From positions 1,745,001 through 1,809,000 of the forward strand of contig NC_134029.1 in NCBI RefSeq assembly GCF_964204645.1: a DNA stretch of 64,000 nucleotides, read 5' to 3'. The first letter of the stretch is position 1. The number at the start of each line of letters is the position of its first letter. Shown here in pieces: positions 39,507 to 53,712 of this stretch. Position numbers and translations under genes: made by a program. This stretch comes from Tubulanus polymorphus (lineage: Eukaryota; Nemertea; Palaeonemertea; Tubulaniformes; Tubulanidae). The notes beneath the pieces are model-generated. The model saw nothing but the letters and a program-made list of their open reading frames with translations. It was not told the origin of the DNA and did no database searches.

Positions 39507-41848
39507 TAAACTAATATACTGATTGGTAAATTATCGATTCAAAATATAGCTTTTAAATGTATTCGAACGCAGTATCTGACACTGAAGCTTTGTTGTTTTT
39601 GTATTTTCAGATGTGCTACATTCCTTTTGGATCATCTTGGTGCTTGTAGATGTACATGTCTCGAAATCTAAATGATAAATTTTATTATTTGATAAATAAT
39701 TTCGGAAATTCCACTGATAATTTGATATTTCTAAATCATTTTCCAATCGTGTAAAGGCTTTGTTTAAAGTTGTTTGTTAAAAAATGATTGATGAAAATAT
39801 TTTTGAATAAATGGTTGAAATGATTTGTGTCATCCTCAAGTAGAAAATTTCCATGTAGTCAAATAATGCTTAATACTGTTTGAAAAACTTTCTCTATTTA
39901 TTGGAGTGTATTGAATAAAAGATGTCAATTATGCTAAATTATCTTTACTTGTATTTTGATTTCTATTCTGGATGACCATTGAAGTTCGCAGTAGAAAAGC
40001 AATTACTCCATCCTCTTGTTGTTGCAGTGTATTATCTTCACGATTACTCAGAACTCTATTATACTGTGTAGGGTCGAGACTAGTCAAGTTATACAGCTCT
40101 CCAAATACTGAACAATGTTACGTGAAAAGGTCCACCTTGCCTCTGCATTGCATCAGAGCTCTTGACTGATAAACTTGTGGGCCAGTCATCAAGTATGTAT
40201 ATATCTTAGGGCAAATGCAATAGAGTATGAAGAAATATTTTTCATATATAAATGTTTATTGCCACAGATTTTCTGTCCATGATACACTGATACATATACC
40301 TTATTTCTATCGATAGTACATGTAAATTTGACAACAACATTTACTAAAAGACTAGAATATTTTGTATCACAGATAATTCCTGTGTAACTATAAAGAAATG
40401 TGAAAATAGATTCCACATGTTCAGAAGCTAAAATGGTCAGGATCTCAATAGAAAAAGGAAATCAATTCCAATGATACCAATACAGTATATTGCATAGCTA
40501 AATAAATAATCAAGCCATCTCTGCAAATATGTATCTCTCCAGAGCATTTTCTAAATAAAAGAAGCGACACAAACAGTAAGAGGTGAGATGAGACCCGGGT
40601 TATTCTGTATCGTACGAATGATTCAATAATTGGAACAGTACGTAGGATATTATGCTCCATTTCATCAAATGAAGTTGTACATTAATACAGAGCAAAACAA
40701 AATCTTCCTTAATGAATTCTTTGAAGACAACAATATCTAGAAACTCTGCGTGCAAAAACACAAACAAAATCAATTTACAACATAAAACAGACAAATATAA
40801 CAAAAGACAGCACCTTGAGTATAGGATGAAAATATCATCATTTCAATCCGGTTTACACAAAAATGAAATGCATGAAACTTTGCAAATCTTTATCACAAAT
40901 AAAACATACATAATATAACATTAATAGCTGTATACGAATGGAAATTGATTTCAAATGATCCTTATATTTTACCTATCACTTCCCCTCTGGACATCGTTTT
41001 AATATTTGAGAGGTTTTCTTGATAATCTATCAATGAATAAAACCTGAATCAATTTCTAAAATTTGGTAAAAGAGATTTTAAATGATGATTGATTGTGCAG
41101 CAACTGTATTCATATTTTATTAAAAAATTAATAGCAACAAAATTAAATAAATTACCCTAATATCTGATCATTTTTACAAAATAGAAATAAAACTAAACAA
41201 TTCCGAGCACCACATACTGGTCCCTCAAACTCCAGCACCAAACTCTAGTTTGCCATTTCACTTTAGAATCTTGGTTACGATTGTTAAATATTGTTTTTCT
41301 GAATTCATATAAAATGAGCTCATTCAACATTAGTGACTAAACTCAGTTATTTCAAATAAATCATTCCACTGTTCATTTTCTGATAGAATGCTGCATGCCC
41401 TTATGATAGTAATTCACACATGTATCCATCAATAATGCGTTATTAAGAAAAGATATGTTTTGCCAGCTATATTTGCTATTCATGTAACTTGTACTAATAT
41501 ATATATAACTAGTCATTGATTTGTAGACGAGAAAATTATTTCATTAAAGAAACTCACATTTGGAACATGAATCTATTATTTCAAGTTTATAATGATATGT
41601 ACAGAGTTTGACTACCTTCAAATAAAGCCAACATTTGCTTGTGAACTAGATTCAACAGGTTTTTTATCAAAGTCTCCCAATTCTTCCCAGTTCTCTGAAC
41701 CACTATTTTCTTATCAAACATGAAAAAGATCTCACGTGAATAAAGAACTTTGAATAAAATACTATAAAACAAATAGAGTAGTTAACATAAATAATACAAT
41801 ATAAAACTGATGGATCTACGGCTGAACTCTTGTTATTCGCCTATTGAA
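39507..41848. other. Convergent 3' flanks of ATOX1 and PDZD8
   Basis: The ATOX1 3' UTR likely ends just past 39811. The rest is mostly a long PDZD8 3' UTR on the minus strand, with a candidate signal at 40255-40260 (TTTATT on plus). Open frames are short and unsupported. Confidence 0.55.
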
Positions 41849-44800
41849 TTAACATTGTTTTTCTATCAAGTCATCTTCATCTTGTATATCTGTGATATTA
41901 TCATCGTGTATTAATTCATCTGATGTAAGATCCTGTGTATCCGTAAACTCTTCCTCATCCTGTTTATTCTCCTCTAGTTGATCCATACAATGTTGTAATC
42001 CGGCGCAGTAATGTAACATTAAAACGGCCAACGACTGAATTTTCTCATCGGATTTTATAATCTTCTCTTTAATTTGTGATTTCTGTTTCTGATTCGACGT
42101 CTCTCGTTCGAATCTCGCTAACTCCGCCCGGTGGTCGGATTCGGCATCGATCTCATACTGAAACTTCGTTATCTGTAATAGATAAATAACCGAACAGGTA
42201 AAAAAAACTACTACCTAAAAATCTGATAATCTGAGAGAGGAAAGTCGAACAAATCTCAAACCAAATCTAAAATAAAACCTTTTCACCAGAATGTATGAAA
42301 TAGGGAAATGATGTGGCTATATCAGCGAGAGTGAATCTGCAAGAATTTCTAGAGCAGATTAAAAAGCTAAGGGCAGCAGCAGCAGCATCAGCATCACTCT
42401 ACCTATCTACACTAAAACAGATTAGTCAGGAATATCTTACACGGTGTAAACCCCGAAACCAATGTTACTAACCATATTCATATAACTGGTTATCTGAAGA
42501 AATAAATTCAATTCATTTCTTTCAAAAACATCATTCATAAATAAAATAATACAAAGTTGACAAACGATCCCGCAACTGATATCTTGCAGTTACCGTACTA
42601 ATCTACTGGTTTTGAGATTAATCTTAATCTCATCATCGGAGAAACAGTAATCTTATACTCATGTTCATTTGTGAAATGACGTACCATATTATCAAGTTTT
42701 TCTCGACGTTCTTCAGGAGACATGTGTGAGTATAGTTCTTTACCCATCTGTTTGGCAGCTGTGACGACCCTTTCATCATTATCATGAGACGTTTTACGAT
42801 AATCTTTCATAATTTGTAACATCATCGCTTCTTCCTCCTCATCGGAGCTGTCCGTCATCAACGAGTTTTCACCAGACTAGAAAAACAATAAAAAATCACT
42901 TGATGAATCAATAAACAACATTAGCGCAAATTATGTTGTAACTAAAATAATCAGCTTAACATTCTATGAATTCGAACATGAATTTGTCTTCATTGATTTG
43001 TGTGTTGCTTGATTAGAAAATTGCGAGAAAGAAGATTCTAGATTTTTGGTGTCAGTTATCTAGAGATCTAGATCCAGTTCCACAGTTCTAGATTAAGTTT
43101 GACTAAAGAGCTAAATGAGTTGATTTGTGATGTTTCACACCTCGAGCCAAATTCTAACCAGAAACTATAGATCTGGATACCGATGACGGTTGAGACGATT
43201 CTGTTACAAACCTCTTTATTCAAGAAATCCTTAGTTTTCAGCGCATCTTGTTTGATGAGTCCCTCTAGCGATGTGGATGATCTCGTTCGTGGAACTGTAT
43301 CTGGTATATTGAGTGTAGAATGTTTATTAGGAATTGCTTGATCGTCTTTAGTTTCTAGAACCAGTATATCATCGGTTGAAGAAAGGCGTTTGTGACGAGC
43401 GGACGGAGACGGAGTTTCACAACGTTTCTTCAGATCTTCTTTATTGCTCGTTCCTTAAAGAAAACCCGATACGATATAATACAAACCACACCCGGTAATT
43501 AAAACACTAAGATTTAGTCCAACACAATTATATATAAATATATGTACCACTACATTCTAACAATACACGCTTTTCATTTTGCACTGAGTTTGATCTACAT
43601 AAATAACATGATCTTCCTAAGGATTTTGTCTTGATAAGTGATATTTTAAGAATGAATCTTACCGGCAGATTTTGTTCTTCCAAATTTAGGTGATTCTCTG
43701 CGCGTAATTCGAGAAAATAAAGCGGCTGATTTCTGTGCGATGTGTCCTCGAGCAGCAGGTGGCGACACCGGTTTATCCTCGGGTTTTATGTCTTCTTGTT
43801 CGACAGCCGGTTCAAATGGAAACTTGGGCAGTGGACCATCCCTATAGTAATCATATTTTGATATTCATGCATATTGCAGCAAGGTTTAAAGTCTAGAAAG
43901 TACAACTATGATTTAAACTTACTTTGTACAAAGCGTTTGTTTCTGGCATTTCTCGGTACATTTCTTATGACAGATCATAGCACAAATACGACACTGGAAT
44001 GCAGTCTTCAACCAGATCTGAAAGTTACAGCATGTTTCAATGCAATGTTTGTTCAGGGAAAGAGATTATTTATCTATGTTAGATGAGTCATTCCTCACTG
44101 ACCTTTTTAGCACAGAAATGGCAGTAAGTAGCGGAATGAAATTGAGTTCCTATAAAATCATGTCTTCCTTCAACAATAGCACTGTAACATAAAGAACGCA
44201 GAAACTGATTAAGTGTAAACTGATACCGACCATCACTCGTACTCTAACAACCAGTGATTCTAAATCTCTCAGTGATCACACACTTTGATAACTGTTAATA
44301 TCCCGCGTTACCCTAAGTCTTACATGAAATTACAAACACTGAAACTACAGACAGGTAAATGGAATCTAGATTCTAAACTATTTCTATCAAAAATATATTT
44401 TGATTTTTGTCCATTCAATGAAAATACATGCGCGACTATGGAATTCTATGTGGATTTGTCCCGATAAAACACTGTTTAATATCTAACATCGATTCTACCT
44501 TAAACCTTTCTGACGTAAAGACATTTGGCCACTCAAACGCTTCACGAGTGAAGCCACCTTTTTATGACTGAAATTCATTTGAATAAATCAACAGAACTGT
44601 TGAGTTTCATACATCAAGTCTTGAAATTTCTCCAAAAAATATCTTGAAATTTCTCCAAAAAATATCCGTTCTTACCGTTTTCCCTGAGTATCGCCGTTAG
44701 ACAAGAAATTCGTTGTATTATCGTCTGTCGTTGTTGTCATGGTTAAATCGTCAGTATCAGGCGACAGTGTTTTTTTAGGAGAGGACGAGCGTTTGTTATG

Positions 44801-47800
44801 AATCGTATCTTTAGCCTGTACCGGGGTAGGTTTATGTAAGAACGCTAGTGTTATATCGCCGTGGCTGATTTTCTCATCAAATCCCGGATGAGACGAAATC
44901 GAATTTTTACTTCGACTGAAAATACAATGTGGTAAACATGAGAATATTCTATAAATATGACCCTCTGTTCTGTTTGCTTAAAATCTTGAGAAATAGTAAG
45001 ATTATATAGGAGGAACTTTTTCCGTTAAAAGTAGACATTGATTCTAAACAAAATCAGCCCGATCAAAGAGAACACAGATTGAAATACCCGTGCACAGATT
45101 AAGACAATGATTAAAGATTATGATGCATGTTATTCGTATGTTACTCGGGTAAATGATAATAGAATCTGACAGAAAAAGGATTAATCTATTATTACTATCG
45201 CCTCAACCACAACGAAAAGACCCTTCATTACCACAACCCCTAAATAAGGGACATTATACGGGATGTTAGGTTGCGAGTTTAGTTGTTAAATAGAGTACAT
45301 GTAACCTCTGAATACTTACAAACGATTTGCTAAATCTAAATATTGCCTACAAATATTTCACAATACATTCAACTGAATTCTGTTTGTTGTTGTTTTACAT
45401 AGAAACGAAAGTTAAATCCGAGAGTGAGAAGTGAGAACATTACCTCGCGCCGGCTCTGCCCTCTGGTGGAGATAGGTAGTATGATTTCTGAGTATCACCC
45501 TGTAGAGTCGTTAAACATTCAGTAGCTATATCCATCAGTGGTACGCTTATCTGTATATATATACATGATTCAAATTAGAACAGAAATCTGTAACTCATTT
45601 CACAACTTACAACGAGTGATCGATTGACTTACATGTCCGAGAAGTAAATCTTTCTGCGGTTTTATAATGCGTGATTGTTTATCTAATTTCTCTGGAGTTC
45701 GATACCAAACACAAGCGTTCAAATATTTATGGTGATCTTCGACATCAAACAGAAACTTCTCGTCCCAAAACGGCGTCTATAATAGAATTAGGAGGGATTC
45801 TTACATCGGAAGTTTTTAGAATTATCGATATAAGCGTAGTAATATCACAGACCTGCGCGACTGATACAAGTCTTGTTTTCTTCAGTTCAATTGTTCCTAG
45901 AACGTCTAAACTGTTATTACTAGGTGGATCCGATAATTTAGCGCTTGATGAATTTGTAGGTATTTTAGGATCACGTTTATTCGGTGAACCGCTATCAGAA
46001 CCATTTGACTGCAATCAGAAATGTACGAGGTTGTTTTAGTGATTAACACCGTTGCCACTTTTCCCCGTTTACAAATTCCCAAAGATTTCAATGTTATGAC
46101 ACAAAATTCCTCAAGTGAATCTGTCACAGGTTAGATGAACATGTTATATATAATTCATTCATTTTTTCATGAATCACATGGAGCTAATCAGGATTTTGCC
46201 AGGATGTTCAAGATTCTCGAGTTTCCAAGTTTTCTAGTTCAGTGACCACTTTTGAGTAACAGCAGTAACTACGGGATTGAATGAAGGAAACGAGTGAAAA
46301 CGTACCGCTTTCCTTCCTGGAACCTCGATAGACCCATCACTATGAACTCTTCTGTCTCTCATTAACTCTGAGTTCTCATCGTCTAAAGACGCTAATAACC
46401 GACGACTCGGTTCCGGACTTCCTCTTGGCGACGCCGATGGACTTCCTTCAAACGACGGAGCCTCACGAGATCTACGTCGTTGGAATAAACCGCCACCTGC
46501 CGACAGGAATGAAAAGCTTTTTCGTTCGCGACTGGGAGTACGTTTCGGAGATGATGATTGCGTTTCATCGGTGTGAGATCGAACTGTTATATTTATATAT
46601 TCTTCATCCGTATTCCCGGCTGTATCTTCAGTATCAGCAGCACTTGTATTTACACACTCAGTATCCTGCATAATAAACACAACTATTTTAGTATCTTATC
46701 TTTTTTTCATTAGATTTAGATAAATCCTCGAAACCGTCGGATTATCAAAATTCAAGATATCATCAATCGTCGGAGCGTTCATTATCTTCAACACAAGTTT
46801 ATTCTTCATGGCTATAAATGATAACAGCAAATACAGACAGATGTAAATGAAACAAACCCCGAGCACCACTCGATCTTCATCGACGATTATATCGTGAAGT
46901 TGTTGTCTTGGAATCGCTGCTCTTTCAATACGCACAGAAAACCTACAAAAACGATGCAATCTAGAAGTAATCGATGATGATTCACTGTAGGTCTGTATTT
47001 TAATGATGATACTAGCAGTATTTTTATGTGATATACCGGTACTAGTAAGTTAAGAGGTTATATAATTGACATACTTATCTCCTGCTGATTTCATTAATTT
47101 AACGGCTTGTTTAGCTGAAGTAACTCTAACACCATTCACTGCGATCAGTACATCATTCTAAAATCAACAATTACAAAATATTCAGTTCCCATAAACTAAA
47201 TCAATCATCTAATAATCATGAGAAGATGTTCAAGTTCATACCTTGCGTATATCGGCATCACTAGCGGGTGAGTATGGAGTTACTGTTTCAATCATCACAA
47301 CTTCTTCATACTTATCCAGTAAGAATTCCTAATAACACGAAGCATGTTTCCATGAAAAAATAACCGTACTTTAGATTTCTTTGGACTGAATTTGAAACTT
47401 ACTTCTTTGAAAACTAAACCTAAACTCTGAGCAGCTCCACGAAATATATCAACATCTCGCGTTATCCATAGTTTACGTCTGTTACTGACTAATTCAACCC
47501 AGCGTAATTTATCTAAAAATTCACACGAATCCAATAATACGCCTGGTATAGTGAGAAACTAGTCTTCAATATTTCCACTAGTCTGTACTTACCTAAAGCT
47601 AATGTACAATATATTTTACAATCCGGTGGTACTTTCATTAATCTACTACATTCTAATACTGTCACTGTTAATTGTCCGACGCTAATCTTACGTCCAAACA
47701 TATATAAATCTTGCACAGACGGTGGGATTGACGGTTTGGTAAAAAGAGGGTTAAACCGTATCTTATAGTTGGGTAGAGTATGTTTCTTACGTATGGAGCG

Positions 47801-49383
47801 ACGAATCTGAAAAATCGAATGAAAAAATCGAAAAAAATTCAAATTCAATTCTAGAAAGTTTGAATCTAAAATGTTTGAATGATTTTTTACCTGATTGATA
47901 ATAAGAGACGTGATTTGTGGCATCGGTCGTCCCTCAAATTGTGAATCCACATCAAATTCTAACAACGGCTCCTAAATTGAAAACACTGAGTAAATGAACT
48001 AGAAATATTCAGAGGGTTTGAAACGTCGTGTCAAATTTTTGATTAAATAAATTTGTGGTTTTAAATCTGTACATACATCATCCATTAAACTAACACTCAC
48101 CTCAATGAATGAAAACGACCAATGAGTGAAGGGAATACGCGATAACTGTAACCGTATTGCTCCGCGTAGCTGAGATACTTTAATAGATAAATATGCAGAC
48201 TTCCCGAATAAAATATCAACATCGACCGCGATTTGAAAACCTCCGCGATACTCGATATCAGCAAGTATTTCAACCTCCTTTAATATAGATATTAAGATAT
48301 TTCAGAAAATGAACAACACGATAACAACTTTAAAACTCGGGTATCAGCTTCACTTACTTCAATTCCATGATTATCAGCTTGAGGAACTATGTTTTTGACA
48401 CTAGTGTGTTTTATCACTGGGAATGTCGGACCTAACGTAAAATCTCGAACCTACGACAAGAGAAAAACAACATTCAGATTAATGTGATTAATATTTCATG
48501 TTAGAAAATTATAGTTCTCTCAAATTATAGAAATGTTTACCATGATCTGATCAATCAGTTTTCCAGTTGTTGTTTGAAGCATTTCTTCAAATTCAACATT
48601 CAATTTCTGAATCATCCAACTACAAAAGATAAGAACGTAGAAATTAACCGTTTAATAGCAGCAAGAGAAATGCTAGTCTAGAACCGTCGGTTGTAGGGAA
48701 CCGCTAACAATAACTGGTATTCAGACTAGAGAAATGCATGAGTTGATTAATTTACTGGTACTGGTCACTTTCCCCCATTTCCAAAAGATTTTTCCCTCAT
48801 TTTTCTAGATTTGTCTGATTGTTCCTTCAAGTTTTTTATGCTTTTCAGGTCAGTCGTCACCCTGCTATTAAATCCATACCTCCGTATGCTATCGGTATCT
48901 TTCAGTTCAGCGAATAGAAATTGTAGCAATAAATTCAAACAAACGCAAGAATCTTTCTTATTGCGTAAATCAGCGTCATCAAACAGTTCCTTAATTTCCT
49001 GTAAAATATCGCATAAATTTCTAATTGAGACTGTAAGAATGAATATAGTGATATTTCTAAAAATCGACAAGGTAGAAATTAACCATGCGTCATGAATAAA
49101 TATGCTCGTGTCAAACCCACGAAAACCAAAAAGTTTTAAAACACTGAGATATCGATCAAAAACTCTAAATTTTTGGATATTATAAAACTGTTGGCTTTTT
49201 TTCATTATAGGTCTGACCCTAATTTCTGAGACTCACCCGAGGCAAAATGAATCTTTCAAATTGATCATTAACTGGTTTTTCTCGTACTGGTAGAGTTATG
49301 TAATAGCGCCTGATGAAGTATGCCTGTACAGCGAGGGTTAGAATGATACCTACTAACACTGATAGCAGTATTAATAGAAACAT
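41849..49383 (-). CDS. PDZD8: PDZD8, ER lipid-transfer and tethering protein
   Basis: Coding exons on the minus strand: 49383-49237, 48998-48880, 48619-48541, 48450-48358, 48277-48101, 47971-47891, 47806-47593, 47542-47403, 47328-47242, 47157-47075, 46942-46858, 46665-46306, 46008-45853, 45776-45633, 45550-45444, 44915-44676, 44181-44103, 44017-43923, 43841-43663, 43453-43212, 42876-42685, 42172-41849. The sum is 3,423 nt, 1,140 residues (human 1,154). An N-terminal membrane anchor (about 3-22) is followed by an SMP lipid-transfer domain with F-E-G-R-P-M-P-Q and K-K-H-T-L-P-N-Y-K-I-R-F, a PDZ domain (about 325-415), a Ser-rich linker, a C2-like region (about 600-700), a Cys/His C1 finger (about 775-830) and a C-terminal coiled coil with L-M-L-H-Y-C-A-G. 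In the family PDZD8 tethers ER to mitochondria and late endosomes. The exon ending at 46858 has a less certain donor. Confidence 0.94.
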
Positions 49384-50231
49384 TGTAGGATCTCTTCTCT
49401 GACTTGCACGCGATGATAGATTAGTTGTATTATTCAGGTCGGGTTAGGGTTAGGATCAGCCACTATTGTCACCATAGCCACATTCCCCATAATGGAAAAC
49501 ATCTGAAATAGAAAATGAACTCGTGTTAATGACTAGTAAATTCTTATCTACAATTTACACTATCTATCTGACCATAGTATGACACATATTTCATTAGTTA
49601 GTACACTTGACTAGGAAACAATCAATTGTATGTTTTTTGTTTGTTCCGACCACAGACAATGTTGTGTTTTGAAATGCTACTCTCTATACCCTAGGAAATT
49701 AGTTATCTTCTGCCGAGAACCACCACTATCACCAGAAGCCATTCCGTTTGCCCCAACAAACCCGGCCCACAGGGGTTTGTCACACAATAACTGATGGTCT
49801 TAAATCAAAGACTCGACCCAGTATCAGAAAAAGGAAGCACAGCAGAGAAAAAAAACCACTGCTGCAGTGCCGCAGGGACTGAGCGAGGCAGGCAGGCAGG
49901 GCAGGCAGGAACGTAAAGAACGAACGAAATCAAAGAAGCAGGCAAGGGCAAGAAGACTAAAAAAGGCTTTTCACATTTTTCCCACTTCGATTGCTTTACC
50001 ACAAAGTGGGTGCTGATGATGATGGCAAGGCTTCATTAGTCATCATCAGTGATTAATTGATAAAACAATATCAGAAAGTAACATTATCTGCCTTTAAAAT
50101 GTATTTATTATCATTTCTCTGACCTGTCAAAACCTGAGTTTATGATGCGACCAGCTGATGGCGCCATCTGGGATGAAACTAAAACTAGGATCTACAGTCT
50201 GAAAATCCATGTCCGGCGCTTAGCCTTACCC
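49384..50231. promoter_or_regulatory. Probable shared promoter region of PDZD8 and AK6
   Basis: 848 bp between divergent start codons. It includes two telomere-like GGTTAG units (49440-49453) and a short GCAG-rich simple repeat (49885-49910). No TATA box and no extra gene are visible. Confidence 0.4.
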
Positions 50232-51353
<1,122 letters not shown>

Positions 51354-51402
51354 TTACGGAGACTTTTATTATCGATAGAAACAGATTTATATTTCATTCA
51401 AA

Positions 51403-52599
51403 ATGGGTAAAGAAAAAGGTGGATTTTTAACCCCGAAAGCGATCGCGAACCGAATCAAAGCGAAAGGTTTGCAGAAATTGCGTTGGTATTGTCAGATGTG
51501 TCAGAAACAATGTCGCGACGAAAACGGTTTCAAATGTCACCTGATGTCGGAATCTCATCAGCGTCAATTGTTGCTGTTCGCCGAGAATCCGCACACGTAT
51601 ATCGATTCATTCTCTAAAGAATTCCTCGACGGTTACATAGAGTTATTGAAACGACGATTCGGTACGAAACGCGTCAACGCGAATCAGGTCTATCAGGAAT
51701 ACATCTCGTATCGGGAACACGTTCACATGAACGCCACAAAGTGGTTAACGTTGACCGAGTTCGTCCAGTGGTTAGGTAAAGAGGGTCACTGTACGGTGGA
51801 TGAGACGGAGAAGGGATGGTTCGTGCAGTACATCGACCGCGATCCAGAGACGATCAAACGTCAGGAGGCGTTGAAAAATAAAGAGAAAATGGAACTCGAC
51901 GACGAAGAACGAAATCAGAAATTTGTCGAGGAGCAGATGAAGCGGGCGGCGGCGACGGAGAAATCGAAACCGCAGGCGGAATTCACCGAATTGAAGCGCG
52001 ATAACGAAGAAGAGAAAGTAGCGTTTAGTTTCGGAGGTTTAACGAAGCAGACGACAGCAGTGGCGGTCGCCGCGGAGTCAGCTGGTAAAATCATCGTGAA
52101 AACTAACGCTTTAGAAACGTTGAAATCGGCGGTTTCTGAACCGAGCGCGAGTGGAAGTAAACCTACGGCTGAAAAACGTAAATCGGCCCTCGACGATATC
52201 ATCACCGACGAAGAGAACATGAAAGAGAAACGAAATCGTAAAGATTTCTGGCTCCACGAAGGAATCGTCGTGAAAATAGTCGCGAAAAAATTAGGCGAGA
52301 AATTCTATAAACGCAAGGGTGTGATTCAGAAGGTCGAAGATCAATTCACGGGAGTCGTTAAAATGAATGATTCCGGAGATAAATTACGCATCGATCAGAC
52401 TCATTTAGAGACGGTTATTCCGGCGATTGGTAAAACGGTTCTTATCGTTAACGGCGCTTATAGAAATACACAAGCTAAACTCGTCGACATTAATGAAAAG
52501 AAATTTTGTTCTACGCTTAAGATTAGTCAGGGTCCGTTGAAAGGGCGGGTTCTCGTGGGAATACCGTATGAAGATTTCAGTAAACTCGATGTGAAATGA
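51403..52599 (+). CDS. KIN: DNA/RNA-binding protein KIN17, intronless
   Basis: A single uninterrupted frame of 398 residues (human 393). The N-terminus is the near-invariant M-G-K-E-K-G-G-F-L-T-P-K-A-I-A-N-R-I-K. A C2H2-type zinc finger has C30, C33, H46 and H52. A winged-helix domain follows (F-L-D-G-Y-I-E-L-L-K-R-R-F-G), then a charged middle region. The C-terminal tandem KOW/SH3-like domain starts about W-L-H-E-G-I-V-V-K and ends near Y-E-D-F-S-K-L. KIN17 is a nuclear protein of DNA replication, the UV response and spliceosome-associated RNA metabolism. The gene is intronless in a locus where every neighbour has introns, and its codons look richer in G/C. A poly(A) signal AATAAA lies at 52633-52638. 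Confidence 0.95.
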   Translation: MGKEKGGFLTPKAIANRIKAKGLQKLRWYCQMCQKQCRDENGFKCHLMSESHQRQLLLFAENPHTYIDSFSKEFLDGYIELLKRRFGTKRVNANQVYQEYISYREHVHMNATKWLTLTEFVQWLGKEGHCTVDETEKGWFVQYIDRDPETIKRQEALKNKEKMELDDEERNQKFVEEQMKRAAATEKSKPQAEFTELKRDNEEEKVAFSFGGLTKQTTAVAVAAESAGKIIVKTNALETLKSAVSEPSASGSKPTAEKRKSALDDIITDEENMKEKRNRKDFWLHEGIVVKIVAKKLGEKFYKRKGVIQKVEDQFTGVVKMNDSGDKLRIDQTHLETVIPAIGKTVLIVNGAYRNTQAKLVDINEKKFCSTLKISQGPLKGRVLVGIPYEDFSKLDVK

Positions 52600-53712
52600 T
52601 GTATTCTTGATTGAAATTCATGTATTGTGTGAAATAAAAATAATGAGTTTTTGTAGATCCTTTGAAAATAAATATATGATTGATGCATGTCATTTCCTTT
52701 CAAAGAATTTTTGTTTGTTGACTATTTAATGAATTCTTCAAATTTTTCGGAATGTAAGCTGGTGGTTTTAGATACTAGACTTCTATACAAGCGACGTAAA
52801 GCCAAACAATAAAGCAGCTGATCGTAATAGGTATATTCGATGGATTCGAACCCGTGTTTTACTCTTAATCCTCCTCCTCTGGCAATCGAGTATGGCCATG
52901 CTGCTTCTCGTCTATTGGCGCCAAATACGTCAGCTCGCGCATGCGTAGTAGATCTACTTCGCAAACAAGATGGCGGAATAAAATAGCTGTCGCTGCGTCA
53001 TCAGTCCGAGATAAAATATCGAAAAACATGGCTGTTGAATTCAACTAGAAAGTGATAAAGGTGTTAGCAATAAACTTGGTAAGTGTGTGATTGTATTTGA
53101 TGTGTTTGAAGTGTGCTAATATGAGAAGACACGATGTAATTTGGAGTTTGAAGTGAGGTCCGGGGGGAGGGGAGGTCGGTCACGCCAGCATTCGTCGTGC
53201 AGCAGCAGAGCAGTATGCAGCTGAGAGCTATCAACGAGGACGTGTGCGCGGGCTCGGCTGCATCATGCTGAGATGTTCACATTGCACATTTGGCACTCTT
53301 AAGAGTTAACTAAATTCAACCCAGCCATTTATGGATGCAATAAACTTAATATTGTTGCTGGATGTTAATTCTATTTTATTTATCCTGTTCTGATGTTTCG
53401 TCAAACAAGATGGCTTCTCTCTTCCGTGTTGAATTAATTAAAACATTTCACCATCAGTTTCACTTTCATTTCTAATTGATAGATCCAGAACAAGCTATTT
53501 AAACTGCTTTCATCATAATAGATAATCAAATTTCATCAGATTTCTTGGACTTAGAATTATTATTTTCATTTTTCAGGAATTTTTTATTTTTTAAATATTT
53601 TTACAAGCATTGTGTGATCTTCGAAGATTTTGACTGAAAAAACAAAAAACTGAACTACAGTTAAACAACTATTAACGGGACGCGCGAAAAAAAAAACAAG
53701 CCGTTGTTTAAA
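52600..53712. promoter_or_regulatory. KIN 3' flank and promoter/5' UTR of the Brat-like gene
   Basis: After the KIN poly(A) signal there is a GC-richer patch with an NRF1-like GCGCATGCGT (52937-52946) and a YY1-like AAGATGGCGG (52967-52976). A likely non-coding first exon of the Brat-like gene ends at donor G|GTAAGT (53079). Its intron appears to end at TTTTTCAG (53576), so the second 5'-UTR segment runs from 53577 into the coding exon. A minus-strand open frame at 52722-52964 has no ATG start and is not called. Confidence 0.6.

Noticed and set aside
49440-49453. Telomere-like GGTTAGGGTTAG
   Set aside because: Only two units. Similar short runs occur near 58925 and 58965, as expected by chance; not an interstitial telomere array.
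52845-52862. tRNA-like T-arm sequence (GATTCGAACCC)
   Set aside because: The loop consensus is present by chance. The flanks do not form a paired T-stem, and no A-box or acceptor stem fits on either strand.
52722-52964. 80-residue minus-strand open frame upstream of the Brat-like promoter
   Set aside because: Parts look protein-like (an L-L-Y-C-L-A-L-R-R-L-Y stretch), but the frame contains no ATG, I found no convincing acceptor, and I recognise no family. Transcript data on the minus strand would be needed to revive it.
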